Positions 52,901 to 63,571 of a DNA stretch of 64,000 bases are shown in pieces. Position 1 is the first letter of the stretch, and every line of letters starts with the position of its first letter. A model generated the notes under the pieces. It was not told the origin of the DNA and searched no databases. It worked only from the letters and a program-made list of their open reading frames with translations. Origin of the DNA: Phoenix dactylifera (lineage: Eukaryota > Streptophyta > Magnoliopsida > Arecales > Arecaceae). The stretch covers positions 11,709,756 through 11,773,755 of the forward strand of contig NC_052404.1 in NCBI RefSeq assembly GCF_009389715.1, given 5' to 3'. The translations under genes were made by a program, and so were the position numbers.

Positions 52901-55900
52901 TTATCTTTCAACTTGCCTAACATTAGTACATAATGTCCTCCAATTTGTACCAAAATTCAATATGAATTACAAAGATTCTGGATGTGCTCTAATGTTTTTG
53001 AAATATGTGTTTTCAATCTTAATGATTTAAGATGAGCTACAATGTGAAGATACATATCTCAAATTACAACTTTGAAAGCCTCCTTGAGAATCTTTATGAA
53101 ATTCAGAATCTGATTTTGTATAAAAGCTTAAACTCAATATGAATTTCTAGATAAAACTACAGCTTAAGAAAAATAGAATAATTCTGATGCCTTGATTGCT
53201 TGCCCCGATACGCATCTGAAACATATCATTTCTTATCTTCAAAGTGTACCAATATTGGTCTGAATGATGTGTCTTTCGATGATCTTGATTGCAAACAAAT
53301 ATTTTTAATATATGATTTTATTTTAATATTGAAAAGATTTATTGTGCTTCATATATTCATTGCTGAAAAACTATGACTAAGAAATTAATACTTTGAATAT
53401 ACACTCCTGCATAATTAAATGCTTCCATCAAAAAAAAAAACTAATTTTAAGAAAAGAGTGAATGATCTTAAGTCTAGAAATATTTCAGCTCACTCAAATG
53501 ATTCTTAAAAGAAAGAAAATGTAAATACTTTTGAAAGAATTTGAGCTTCAAATGAATCATTTTCTGATTAATATTTCAGTACATTTTCTCAAAGATTAAG
53601 AGGAAGCATAACTTGTTCTTAAAAGATTAAAAAGAGTGATTGCTATAAATTTTGAATAATTCTAGATCACTCTACATTCTTGATATCATAAAGTTTCAGT
53701 TTTATTCACGTTTATCATTAAAATCTGAAATTCAACAAAAGATAAGAATAATTAAAGAAGAATGCATCTTTTAAGGGGGGAGCTTTAAATACTCAATCTC
53801 TTTATTGAAAATTATCTTCAAACTCTAAACTCTCAAATGGAATGATTAATTAAGGGGAAGAAAGAAAATATCAGAGTGAGAGATCATATAGAACTTAATC
53901 GTATAAATTCGCATCTAAAGATGAGACAAAGAATACGAAATGTAAAGTGGTACTAAACTTTGCGCTTCATTGAATATCTTTTGAAAGTTGGATTTCCATC
54001 TGTATTCATCGGTAAATCATTTATTTCTGAAAATTTAATTGAAAAGGATTCCATCTGTCTTAGTTTCAAAAATTTATCTTGGAATCTACTTATGAGTTCT
54101 TATTGGCTTGCACTTTAGTGTTTCAATCCTGAGCCAATTCATTTTAATTGATTTTGATGCTATGATCTTTAAAGGAGTAAAAGAAAATTTTTAAGAGAGC
54201 TCTAAAAGAACTTTCAAAGCCTTGAATTTTATGTATCCTACACTGCATAAATTCACGTTTTGGTATCTATGCCCCAATACTTTTATATCATGAAAGAACT
54301 TTAAAGTCATTAAGAATTAAGGATTCAACATAATCTTATATTTTTCAAGTATATAAGGTTTGATCTTTATTTGATCTTATACTATACTCTGAAAATTAAT
54401 TAGATTGCTCTCATTTTGCTATATACTTAATATATTAAAAAAAAATGTTGGATTTTCATCCGTGCCTTTCTTTGAATATTACTCTTAATACTCCTTGAAA
54501 TAACTTGAAAAAGATTCCATCTACACTTGATTTCAAAACTATCTTTGGAATCTACATTTTGAGATCACTTCTGGCTTATATCCTAAATATCTCATTCCTA
54601 AAGCCAAACACATAGAAATAAGATATGATTTTATTAGGGATCATGTGCAAAATGAAAACATATGTATTGAGCATATATGTACTGAAAAACAATTAGCTCA
54701 CATATTCACAAAACCCTTGAGTGAAGATAGAGTCTGCACGCTAAGGAGGAAATTAGGCATATGTGATCCTTTTTATTGAAGAGATATAAAAGGGAGCAAG
54801 CAATCTCATGATACATTCCTCCAATTTCTAAAAACCCATGAAACATGAGTCAAACTTGTCATCTATAGATTTCCTACTCATGTATCATTGTCCCAGAAAG
54901 AATTTATAAGGATTGGAAGCAAGAAAAATTTTTAGAAGCAAAAAGGAAGAGAAAAGAAAAATTCTGCACTTGGGTCGACCCAACCCAGAATAGGGTCGAC
55001 CCAACGTTGAGTCGACCCAAGAAAATTCTTGAGTCGACCCAACGTCGGGACCCCATTGTTAAAAGGGGGACCCGTGAGCTATCTAGGGCACTGTTTACCC
55101 TTTGTCCTCTTCCGAAAACCCTATTTTCCACTCTCAAATCTTCTCCAATCATCTCCAAACAGTAGATTACTTCAAGATCTTGGAGAAATGGGACCCGAGA
55201 GAGCCGTAGCCAAGCGATCCGAGAGAGTCTCACGATCTTGTTTAGAGACTAGGATATGTATCTGGTTCTCATATGTATTTGGTGGTTATCATGCATCTTT
55301 AAATCTTGATTGAGGAACATTGTACTTATTTTTATTTTGGATATTAATGTATGAAAATGTTCCTATTTTGATCAATGAAGTCCGAAGATTGTTTCTTATT
55401 GCATCTTTTCCCATATATATGTTTTTGATGATAACAAAAAGGGGGAGAAGAGAAGGAAAGAGTATATAAAGGAGAAGAGAAGAAAAGAGTATATAAAAGG
55501 GGAGAAGAAAAGATAGAGTATTCAATTTAAGAAAAGAAAGAGTATTTCATTTGAATTTGAGAAGTTAAGAAAGAGTATTAATTTTGTGAGAAAAGAGTGA
55601 ATAAAGAAGTTATGAAAAGAAAAGAGAAATAAATGGGCAAACAAATTGAAAATCATATAAGAAAGCTTATACATCTAAGGGGGAGCAATTTGTAACAATG
55701 AAATTGTTTAAATCAAAAATCTCTATCACAATTCAGAATTTGGCACATAAAAATTCAGAATTTGGCACGCACCTCTCGCACCCCGATACATAGCCTGAAA
55801 CTCATATTTTATCTCAAATTTTTGAAGTTTCATTGCTAATGAATTATAAATGAAAGGGGGAGCAATTCAAAGAGTCAAATTGGCAACATTTAAATGATAT

Positions 55901-58900
55901 AGGGGGAGATTTCACTCTTATATATAAAAAGCTGAAATTCAGCAATTTAAATCCTTTTATAAACTGTTTTTAAAGACAAGTATCAATAGGCTTATATACT
56001 CTTTATTTTGTAATCATCAAAAAGGGGGAGATTGAGGATGATAGTGTTATTTTGATGATTAACAAGCAATTATCTAGAGCATGCTATAAGTTAAATTGAT
56101 ACTTCATTTATAAGTTCATTACTCTCAGTACATTTGTTTAATTGAGAATATATATATGATCTTGTTCATTTGAATGAATCTAACCTTAAGAATGCAGCAA
56201 AGTGTGGATTGAGTCGACCCATAGGTTGATTGGGTCGACCCCGGCACATCGAGGAATCATCTGGCACACTCCTGCAAAAGTGGCACAAATGAACAGTGAG
56301 TTGGGTCGACCCAAGGTAAGCATGAGTCGACCCAACCTCCAAAGAACCTCAAAACGCAAAGGAAGAATGCTCTCTGGATTTTCTGAGAGGGTCGACCCAA
56401 GAAGAAGTTGAGTCGACCCAAGTAAACCTTGAGTCGACCCAAAGAAAGGTTGAGTCGACCCAAGTGAAGAAAGGCTGAAATTCAAGATTCTGAATTTCCT
56501 GAAGTTGGGTCGACCCAAGAAAAGTTTGAGCTGACCCAAGGTTTGAGTCGACCCAAAGAAAGGTTGGGTCGACCCAAGGCAACAGAAGGCTGAATTTCAA
56601 GTTTCTGTGTTTTCTGAGAGGGTCGACCCAAGGAATGTTTGAGTCGACCCAAGTGAAGGTTGGGTCGACCCAAGGACAGGTTGAGCCGACCCAAACACGG
56701 GCTGAACATAACGGCTAGTTGTGCAGAAATGCTTTTTGGACTCCCAACGGCTATAAACGGCTAGTTTCTTCAATCCAACGGTCAGAAAGGACTATTTGGA
56801 GGTTGGAAAAGTATTTAAGAGGGAGTATTCATCAGAGGAAGTAAGCCTTGGGGGAAAATACATCAAGTGCATTCAAGAGAGAACCCTAGCAAGGCAAGCC
56901 TCATCCAAGTGCTTCATTCAAGAATCAAAAGAAAGGGGTTGAGCAGTTTCAAAGAGGCATCAAGAGCTCCATCCTCCCTTGAAGAAGTGAAGCATCCTTG
57001 ACAAAGAAGAGAGAAGCCACTTCAAAGCGATAAATATTTTCTAACTCTTCTTTGTAGTTTATATTGTTTTATATGCTCATTTAGGAGTTTGAATCTTTCT
57101 TTTTGTTTGTCAAACTACTTGTTGTAAGGTTTGTTGGTAAGCCCGTAAAACCAACATTGTAGGTTGTTGGTAAGCCCGTAAAACCAACGTAGGTTGTTGG
57201 TAAGCCCGTAAAACCAACGTAGGTTGTTGGTAACCCCATAAAACCAACGTAGGTTGTTGGTAAGCCCGTAAAACCAACGTAGGTTGTTGGTAACCCCGTA
57301 AAACCAACATAGGTTCTTGGTAAGCCCGTAAAACCAACATAGGTTCTTGGTAAGCCCGTAAAACCAATTGTGAAGGTTTGTTGGTGAGCCCGTAAAACCA
57401 ACATAGGTTCTTGGTGATCCCGGAAAACCAAATTGTAAAGGTTTTGGATTGTGAGCCCGGAAAACAATCCTACTGTAATCCGAGGGGTTATAGTAAAATT
57501 CCCAAGGGGACGCTTGGGGAGTGGACGTAGGTGCCTTGGGGTGCACCGAACCACTATATATCGCTGTGTTTGTGTTGTGCTTGTTCTTATGCTTATTCTT
57601 GCATTATCTTTCATCTTTACTCTAGTTTAATTCATTCAAGTAATTTATGAAAGCATTCACCGCACTTAATTACGAAAGTTTTTAAAAGCACTAAAATTTA
57701 GAAAAACCCAATTCACCCCCCCCTCTTGGATTGTCACCTTGGGCAACAGAGAGGAAGCAAGAAAAGCTATGATAGATTTTGTCATAGTAGTAGACATAAG
57801 GATGTTGACCAACTTCATGGAAGTGTCTCAAACTTACAGTAGCAGTCATCAAGGTTTACTTTCAGGACTTAGTATGATGTTTCATGAACATATTGCCACT
57901 TCAATCTGGTACACTCAACTAATTTACAAAATATAACCGATAGATTCTGCAAGCCAGGTAGAACCATGGAATTATTCCTGCATGACCAGCTAACCCAACT
58001 GGACTTAAAAGTCAAAGCAACATCTCCTGGCCATAAACACAAACTGGCAAGAAAGATTCAACATACAGAAAAGACAATACTGGTCCCTCTTTGAGTATTA
58101 AGAATAGATTCACAAGAATATTAAATACTTTCAGTATCCTAAAAGTCAACAGAAAAGAAACTAAGGTTTCCTTCACGACCTACTCATCCACAAACGAAAT
58201 CAACTCCTCATTTGGCCATAAGAATGATTTACAAAGACTGATCATTTAAGACATGAAGATCAGAACTTCAAAATCAATTCAATTAGTTAAGACCTTGGAG
58301 ACTAAGGGAAAAGGGAAGAAAATTTGACTGGAAAAATCAGATGAGCTGATGATGTTCTTTAATCTGGCTCGTATTTCTTAAATAATATCTAGATGTTTCA
58401 CGCCTTCAATTGCATGGGTATGAGAAGCATCTTTTAATCTAAACTACAAGTTAGTCCTCGGTCATGATTACGCATCCATCACGAATACATAGTCCATTTA
58501 CTCTGTCATGATCAATACACCACCAGAGTCACAGCAGAATGATCATAAAAAGAACTACTTCTTTGCTGATATTATATTGCATACAAGTTAGCAAGACAAG
58601 TGACTAATTTCAGTCTGAGATATTCCTCCAGAGACCCTTGTTATAGATCAGTATCCAATTTATTTTAATACAGGGTCTGTGGGGTGTGCGAAAACAGATA
58701 GATCACAACAGATTTTTTTATCATCTGAATAATAGAAGATGCTGTAGAGTTTTAAATATTATGTACAAATGAATAGACTATATAAATTTCCACACCTTTG
58801 CAAGGAGGGGTTGTGCTTCTTCCACAACAGATGCAACTTTTTCAGCCAATCTGTAGCTTTTAGAAACACCAATTTCTTCCATTTCTCGTCCAAGATGGGT

Positions 58901-61127
58901 AAATATTCCAACCAATTCATCCAAGCTTACCCCCTGTTCTCCTCTTATTCTCTCTCTATCACAAACAATAAGATCTTCTTTCGCACAATCTGGATCAAGG
59001 GGACCAGCAGATGGTGTGGGAAGTGGATCTCGTGGTGTAATATCAATCAGAGTCTCCATAAGAAGGCCAGACTGATTCACCTCAACCAAAGAATTACGAG
59101 GTACAATAATTTTGTCATCCTCAAACTGCCAAACAAAAGGTTAAGGGACTAATTATATATCAATTTCGAATATATGATCCATTATATAATGAAACTACTG
59201 CAGACACTTAAAAGTCTTTAATTATGTTAGTGCAAATCTTGTATATGGATTTTGAGCTCATTAATCATCATAAGCAAACATGCAATTGCTATTAAACCCT
59301 TCTCCATACCATGTTATTTACTATTTAAAACAAATGACAAGCTTTCAGAGTCTAAATCTTTTCTAAATGCAGTTTGCGAGTTTCACCAAAGAATATAGGG
59401 ATGTCAAAGACTGTATTCAGATTTAATGCTATAAAAACCTGTAGATCTGAAAGACTGCCAATGGAATCAAAAGTTTAAATGCTGTTACTCTGCAGTTAAG
59501 GAAAATATGATAAAAATGAAGATGAACTTTAAGAGTAAACCATATTTCTGGTTCAGAAGATGGAAATCGAATCTCAGAAATCGGCTGACCTAATGCATGC
59601 AGTGCAATGGGTTTATTGGAAAGATTTTCCATTCTCTTTGATTGTAAAAGAGAAGTTTTACAAATAGAATGACACTAGCAACTCCTCATAGAACTCCCAG
59701 TTAGCTTGGCTGAGCATCAGTAGATGTAATCGCCAATGAAAACCAGTATACTCAGAAAATATTCATTCAGTATGATAAATAACATAACTATAGGATATAT
59801 ATGAGACATCAACAAGTAGTCTCATCACATTAAAATGCACTAAATTTAAGATTAAATCTATATCATTGGTTCCTATTCAAGCACAGATTCTTAAAATGGC
59901 AAACTGCATTCAAATAATCTCCCATTACTCCCATCAAATTTGCCATCCCTCAACTCTTCATCCCTCCTTCCTAGGGTCATTCTAGCCTACCATTTTATAA
60001 GAACAGGCCCAAGAAGCCAATAGTATTAATTTTTTTCCTGATCTACTGGCTTAAAAATCAATCTTTCATTTTCAGATCTGTAGATGATGGACAGTTGCTA
60101 TTAAAAGAAGATCAAACAGGATCCTGTACAGGTCAAAGTACGTGAAACTAAGCTACAAACAGAAACCATTTGCAAGCATTAAACTGATGGAAATTAAAAT
60201 GCCGAGAAGAATATGTTAAAATGTAGGTGCATATAAATAAAGACATGTATCTGAAGCGTTAATAATAATAATAAAAAAAGTAAGTTCTCTGAATTATCAC
60301 AGTACAAGTTTAAACACACCCAAGCCTCAGTGGCAAATGCGATATCATTGTTACTAAGAAATGATACACTAGTAGAAACCAAAAATAATTTCCAAAATGA
60401 GTACCACAGGATAGATGAGAAGAATGTTATATGGAATCAAAATAAGTTGAATGAGTAAATAATCCAGTTTATAAAGTTCACTGAAGCCAAATAAGTGATC
60501 TGCAAGGAACTAATACGTAACAACAACCAAGGAATATCTAAATATTTTCACGTAAAGGAAATGTTTGATAGAGCAAAGCACACGCACCTCAACAGTTGCA
60601 TCAATACTTTTCAAAGATGAATTGACACCAACCACACTTCCGACGGTCACCCCTCGTATCCTGACAGGGGTTCCCACGCAAATCCCGCAAGCTTGCGAGA
60701 ATTCAAACACGGCATGATATTTCCTGAACCTTGACCTCACGTGGAAGCCCCTTAGCCACACAAGTGTGAGGGCAAGAAGAGCTGCCCCGGACACCGTAAA
60801 CAGCCCGATGCCGCCCTCCCAGATGCTTTTCCGACCAAACGCAAAATCACTAAGTGGTCGCAAAGTTTGCTTCCAGATGGTCCCAGGAACTTCAAGCACA
60901 AGTGCCAGCGGGTTCCTTCCTCTTGGAGAAGATGATGGATTCCGACCCGCGCCCCCAGAAGGGCCAGAACTTGCCGTTACTTGACAAAGTTTCTTTGAAG
61001 GTTTGGTGGGAAGATGGGGGACAAAATTTTGAGAATTATGAAAAGGTGAAATCAAAGACTTACAAGAGGAGGCCTGAAGCCATGGACCGCCGACCATCTT
61101 TCCAGCACTAAATCTTTGCTCTGCCAA
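43945..61127 (-). CDS. TGD2: TGD2, MCE-domain subunit of the chloroplast envelope lipid importer, 5 exons
   Basis: TRIGALACTOSYLDIACYLGLYCEROL 2: the phosphatidic-acid-binding component of the TGD1-TGD2-TGD3 ABC transporter in the plastid inner envelope, which brings ER-derived lipid into the chloroplast. Exons: 61127-60588, 59125-58796, 47009-46894, 44213-44123, 44037-43945. All are GT-AG with matching phases, giving 389 aa, close to the Arabidopsis protein. It has an N-terminal transit-like region (Ser/Pro/basic, to about 70), one membrane segment near 104-125 after KSIWEGGIGLF, and the MCE domain about 137-230 (ACGICVGTPVRIRGVTVG, IIVPRNSLVEVNQSGLLMET). The helical C-terminal part ends in NLKLLIKSLSRLL. 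A second in-frame Met (MVGG, 61097) may be the true start. Intron 2 is 11.8 kb because a young retrotransposon sits in it, 220 bp from exon 3; without it the intron would be about 1.26 kb. No coding damage is seen. Confidence 0.95.
45141..45246. repeat. Exact 53-bp tandem duplication in TGD2 intron 3
   Basis: 45141-45193 and 45194-45246 are identical (ACCTAATCCAACAAG onward). Identity of the copies implies a very recent event or an assembly artefact. Confidence 0.95.
47409..47890. repeat. Array of GTCGAC-centred palindromes in the LTR U3
   Basis: About 14 copies of (G/A)GTCGACC(C)A at irregular spacing; the strongest form is the 10-base perfect palindrome GGGTCGACCC followed by AA. Degenerate copies (GAGCTGACCC, GAGCCGACCC) also occur. 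They lie upstream of the candidate TATA motifs, so they are placed as U3 regulatory sites. The same array is present in the 3' LTR at about 56213-56694. Confidence 0.85.
48329..48666 (+). repeat. Tandem ~30-bp hairpin array in the LTR (R/U5, probable RNA leader)
   Basis: About 11 units, each an inverted repeat around a conserved loop of the type AAGCCCGTAAA. Most have stem GTTGGT/ACCAAC. Some have TTGGT/ACCAA, and the last has GGATTGT/ACAATCC, so the stem changes on both sides while the loop is kept. The array lies downstream of the candidate TATA motifs and upstream of the primer-binding site, and would be in the 5' leader of the genomic RNA. Short further stems follow (CCCAAG/CTTGGG at 48697-48714). 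Confidence 0.85.
48947..48958 (+). other. Primer-binding site, initiator tRNA-Met type
   Basis: TGGTATCAGAGC, two bases after the CA end of the 5' LTR. It is the standard plant retrotransposon primer site complementary to the 3' end of initiator tRNA-Met, and it starts minus-strand DNA synthesis. Confidence 0.93.
49008..50291 (+). CDS. Gag-like protein of the Copia element, truncated middle and broken zinc knuckle
   Basis: 427 aa starting 50 bases after the primer site. Residues about 20-110 match the Copia gag N-terminal region (PPLFNGTNYTYWKARMRIFIQA, ANAMNILYCAI, AKEIWDTLENIYDN). The following conserved gag segment is missing: the frame jumps directly to ISSHVLQLHTN. A long Lys/Glu-rich, probably coiled-coil region follows (about 140-340). 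Where a CX2CX4HX4C knuckle is expected, the sequence reads YFKHKKIGHKNFTY, with every Cys replaced while the Gly-His remain. It can hardly bind RNA in the classical way. The ORF is nonetheless open for its full length, which suggests some constraint or a recent origin. Function as a particle protein is unproven. Confidence 0.8.
   Translation: MTTQVGCSIREGQLIDRPPLFNGTNYTYWKARMRIFIQASNYELWYIITRGPHSLSHTINEKDLAQLNANAMNILYCAIHETEFNKISACLSAKEIWDTLENIYDNIQISSHVLQLHTNSEPAENDVESPNPEERTTNEEFGDENKDPYPNTKKFKSFLKTKKKRKQEERKKEIKSKKALTKKESSKKMKVRSNNNDTSSKELQEVTNLCFMAQEDKVKSESDFTPNEFQEEFSYDELLNAFHDLYGECRKLATKNKNLKKINLEMSEERNSSAKMRDKLNSENERLRLNSEELIQKNQNLIKENQNLSEEVNQLKSFINKFTVSLERLKTMFESQHAVFDKSRLGWIPLLNNKPLKKKVINSPSKPSNKITYFKHKKIGHKNFTYGSNTSKSNDKIITIKQIWIPKGTICTNSQRPKQAWVPKMKN
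50292..54599. other. AT-rich noncoding filler of the Copia element
   Basis: About 4.3 kb where protease, integrase and reverse transcriptase should be. No open frame of note and no pol motif was found on either strand. It contains two related stem-loop units at 52026-52060 and 52100-52135. It is either highly decayed pol sequence or captured/expanded noncoding sequence. Confidence 0.7.
52026..52135 (+). repeat. Two related stem-loops with a shared loop in the element interior
   Basis: Unit 1: GTGCC (52026-52030) pairs with GGCAC (52056-52060). Unit 2: GGCAC (52100-52104) pairs with GTGCC (52131-52135), supported by inner GAGG/CCTC. Both enclose GGAGGCTAGTGGTAGTACC. The arms are swapped between units yet remain complementary. 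Confidence 0.6.
54600..54779 (+). pseudogene. C-terminal remnant of Copia RNase H
   Basis: A 59-codon open stretch ends in TGA. It contains KHIEIRYDFIRDHV, TEKQLAHIFTKPLSEDR and RRKLGICDP, the standard end of Copia polyproteins. Everything upstream (active-site part of RNase H, reverse transcriptase, integrase, protease) is gone. It shows that the element descends from a full Copia. Confidence 0.88.
54967..55045. repeat. Second cluster of GTCGAC palindromes, internal 3' region
   Basis: Four copies of (G/A)GTCGACCCAA downstream of the RNase H remnant, the same motif as in the LTRs. It is followed by a short frame starting MGPERAVAKRSERVSR (from 55188), which could be the decayed start of the extra 3' ORF found in some Sireviruses; that last point is speculative. 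Confidence 0.7.
55435..56032 (+). other. Multiple polypurine tracts before the 3' LTR
   Basis: GGGGGAG-containing tracts occur at about 55440, 55679, 55857, 55901 and 56024. The last (AAAAAGGGGGAGAT) directly abuts the 3' LTR and should prime plus-strand synthesis. Repeated upstream tracts are characteristic of Sireviruses. Confidence 0.8.
56033..57748 (+). repeat. 3' LTR of the Copia element
   Basis: 1716 bp, co-linear with the 5' LTR at an offset of 8804 and differing at three single bases. It contains the same palindrome array and hairpin array (57133-57470). The near identity marks a recent insertion. Confidence 0.97.
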
Positions 61128-62240
61128 TCGGAATTAGATCGAACAATGCGTGGATATTTCAGCTGTGAATTCAAATTAGCTTGAATCCAAGGGGAAAACT
61201 AGAAAGCAAACATGTGATTGAGATTTCGATTAAAATTAAACCTAATCAGTCAGCAGGAGATCGTACGACCAAACCCTAAAATGGGTCACGACATTCAAGA
61301 AAACATGAGAAGAGCTGAACGTAGAGAAGGTGCGATGCAAGAGAAACCGTACAGAACTAACAACAATGGTGCAAGTAGTCACTCGTAGTGAATAAAAGTA
61401 TAAGACCCCTAGAGAACGAAAACCCTAGAGATTCAAACATCAATCAAAAATAGAATTCTTGAAGAGGGAGAAGGACATGGAAGCAACCTGGAGATGGGTT
61501 TTTTTGATCCGAACTTAGATTGAAAAGAGAGGAGAGGAATGGAGATAGAAAAAGAAAACTCGTTAGATTATTATATTGTCCTCCCTCGCTTCTCTCTCTT
61601 GGGTCCAACGACGGCGACGACGGTTGGTGGTCTCTCGCCGTCGCCGCGGTGCACCAATGACAAGGGAGAAGCAACGCCCACGAACAACAATCTCAAGCGG
61701 TTTATTAATTTCAGACTTGCGGACCATTCGGAACCGTTCGTACCTACAAGATGAGCGCTTTTAAACGGCTACGTTGGGTCATCAGATGTTTCGCTGTTCG
61801 ATTCGTGCACCACTTATTTAGGTTAGATTTGTTAAATTATTCTCATCTCCAAGATAACATTTGATCGCAGTAATTTATCATAATTTCCCCTAGTTTGCGA
61901 GTCGACAGATTGATGGCCATATTTTATTATTAATAAACATTTTTTTAAAAAAAATAGTGCGTGAAATTTCAGGCTATCTAAACAGTATCCTGCCATTGCC
62001 ATGAAACCCAAAGGTCTTTTTTTTAAAAAAAAATTACAGTTATTCAGCCACATCATTCTGTCAATTGTGGCACATACAGGATCCTATGTTTCTTAATGTA
62101 GCAAATCAGTATTTAAAGGAACTAAAGAACAGAACGGTTATCAGAGAACAACTAATATTTCGTTAGGAAACGTTATTTTGATATGATTCCACTTGGGGTG
62201 AGACTTTAGATGGGACATCTGAAGACAGCAGCATAACGAT
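61128..62240. other. TGD2 upstream region
   Basis: 5' flank of the minus-strand TGD2 gene; its leader and promoter should lie here, possibly with a spliced leader around 61440-61640. 61657-61885 is one copy of a dispersed duplication shared with 63088-63345. No coding segment is supported. Confidence 0.4.
61657..61885. repeat. Copy 1 of a ~240-bp duplicated segment
   Basis: Shares CACGAACAACAATCTCAAG, CGGTTTATTAAT or GGGTTTATTAAT, CAGCGCTTTTAAACGGCTACG-like sequence and GTTAGATTTGTTAAATTATT with 63088-63345 in the same orientation. Several substitutions and small indels separate the copies. Confidence 0.85.
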
Positions 62241-62740
62241 CGTGCAGAGAGAGGAGGCTACCTCCAATAAGGGTCAAGAGAACCATGGGAAATCAATCAG
62301 CAGTTGTGAGTTTCGTAAGTTTAGGACAGTGATTCACAGAAAGGCGGCTCCAGCGGCCGCCTCCTATCCAAAGGCAGCCTCGCCGCCCTCCGCGATCCGG
62401 GCGAGGCTACCTTCTTCCTCGCCGAATACGGAGCCCACCTCGTCGTTCTCCGGCGAGAACTTCCAGGTGCCATCGCCATTGCCGCGGCCCTCGACCCCGC
62501 TGTTGGTCGAGAAGGCTCTTGGGGACCGGGGGAAGAAGCTGGGATTGGGGTCGCGGAGAGGGAGATGAGGAGGAAGAGGGGAGAGGAGCGGGGGAGGAAA
62601 CTAGGGTTAGCGTTAGGAGGCGGAGGCGGAGGCGGAGGCGGAGGTGGAGGTGTCGGGAAATGGGGCCGGAGGGCATCTTGGGAGGGAGGGAGACGGTCAT
62701 GGAGACTGCTCCGTCAGGGCTTTCGGGGTTTTACGTTTTC
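62241..62740 (-). other. GC-rich exon-like segment, product unknown
   Basis: A strongly GC-rich block with an imperfect (GGCGGA)n run at 62615-62651. One minus frame reads GNGDGTWKFSPENDEVGSVF and EEEGSLARIAEGGEAAFG before a stop, and looks more protein-like than the annotatable ORFs. No matching neighbouring exons were found. It may be a gene fragment or the first exon of a lost gene; I cannot name it. Confidence 0.3.
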
Positions 62741-63087
62741 CCCGTTTATTGGATGCCAATGGGCTGGACTGAGGACGATCCAACTCTAAAGCATCGCTTC
62801 TTTCTTTGGTTTGGGGCCCAAAGTATGGCTTCTTCATTGAATTTGGGCCTGTCGACTCGATCCAACAACAATGTTGTAGACGATCCTCTGCCGACTCTCA
62901 CCTCCAAATCTGCACGGCGTTGGAGCACCGAAGAAGAACATAGCAGATGGTCTTCTCAATGTTTGGGCACAACTCTCAACACAGAGTAGTCCGAACGCCT
63001 CGCCTGGCTAACAAACTTTTGGTCGATAGACATCTCCATCAATCTACCACATGGGCTCCCTATTGATCAGTGCCTGAAGATCTCTGA

Positions 63088-63345
63088 CCCACACTAATGA
63101 CAAAAGAGAAGCAACACCCACGAACAACAATCTCAAGGGGTTTATTAATCTTAAGGGAGACTTGCAGTCCGTTCGGAACCGTTCATACCTACCAGATCAG
63201 CGCTTTTAAACGGCTACGTTGGGTCATCAGATGTTCGCTGTTTGATTCGTGCACCAAGGTGGTACTTCCGTTATTTAGGTTAGATTTGTTAAATTATTCT
63301 CATCTCTGAGACAACATTTGATAACAGTAATATATCATAATTTGG
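63088..63345. repeat. Copy 2 of the ~240-bp duplicated segment
   Basis: Partner of 61657-61885. The adjoining stretch 63340-63450 in turn resembles 62760-62883 (GGACTGAGGAC, ATCCAACT, GGGCCTGTCGACT, ATCCAACAACAATG), so the region is a mosaic of at least two duplicated blocks. Confidence 0.85.
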
Positions 63346-63571
63346 GTTGGACTGAGGACAATCCAACTCAAAAGTATCATAATTTGGGGCCGAAAGTATC
63401 GTTCTTTGTTTAATTTGGGCCTGTCGACTTGATCCAACAACAATGCTGTCGACAGATTGTTTAAGTCAACAACTAGTAGCCAAGCAGATCTAAGAATATC
63501 ACAGTCTATTTTCACCACACAGATACAAGATAATGATATATCATTTTTCTGGTTATAGCTGTAAGGACGGC

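Larger units (their letters stand above)
47224..57753 (+). mobile_element. Non-autonomous Copia (Sirevirus-like) LTR retrotransposon in TGD2 intron 2
   Basis: The element proper is 47229-57748 (10,520 bp), flanked by the 5-bp direct repeat GAGAG at 47224-47228 and 57749-57753. It is bounded by 1716-bp LTRs and contains, in order: a primer-binding site, a gag-like ORF, about 4.3 kb of AT-rich sequence without ORFs, the last 59 codons of a Copia RNase H (54600-54779), a 3' noncoding zone with several polypurine tracts, and the final tract abutting the 3' LTR. Protease, integrase and reverse transcriptase are absent, so movement must have relied on proteins from a partner element. The LTR size, multiple GGGGGAG tracts and palindrome-rich noncoding parts fit the Sirevirus branch of Copia. 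That placement is inference; the LTR structure is seen directly. It lies in the antisense orientation relative to TGD2. Confidence 0.93.

Noticed and set aside
55029-55313. 94-aa frame as an intact extra 3' ORF of a Sirevirus
   Set aside because: Only the MGPERAVAKRSERVSR stretch is suggestive. It stops early and lacks any membrane or coiled-coil region, so it is at most a remnant.
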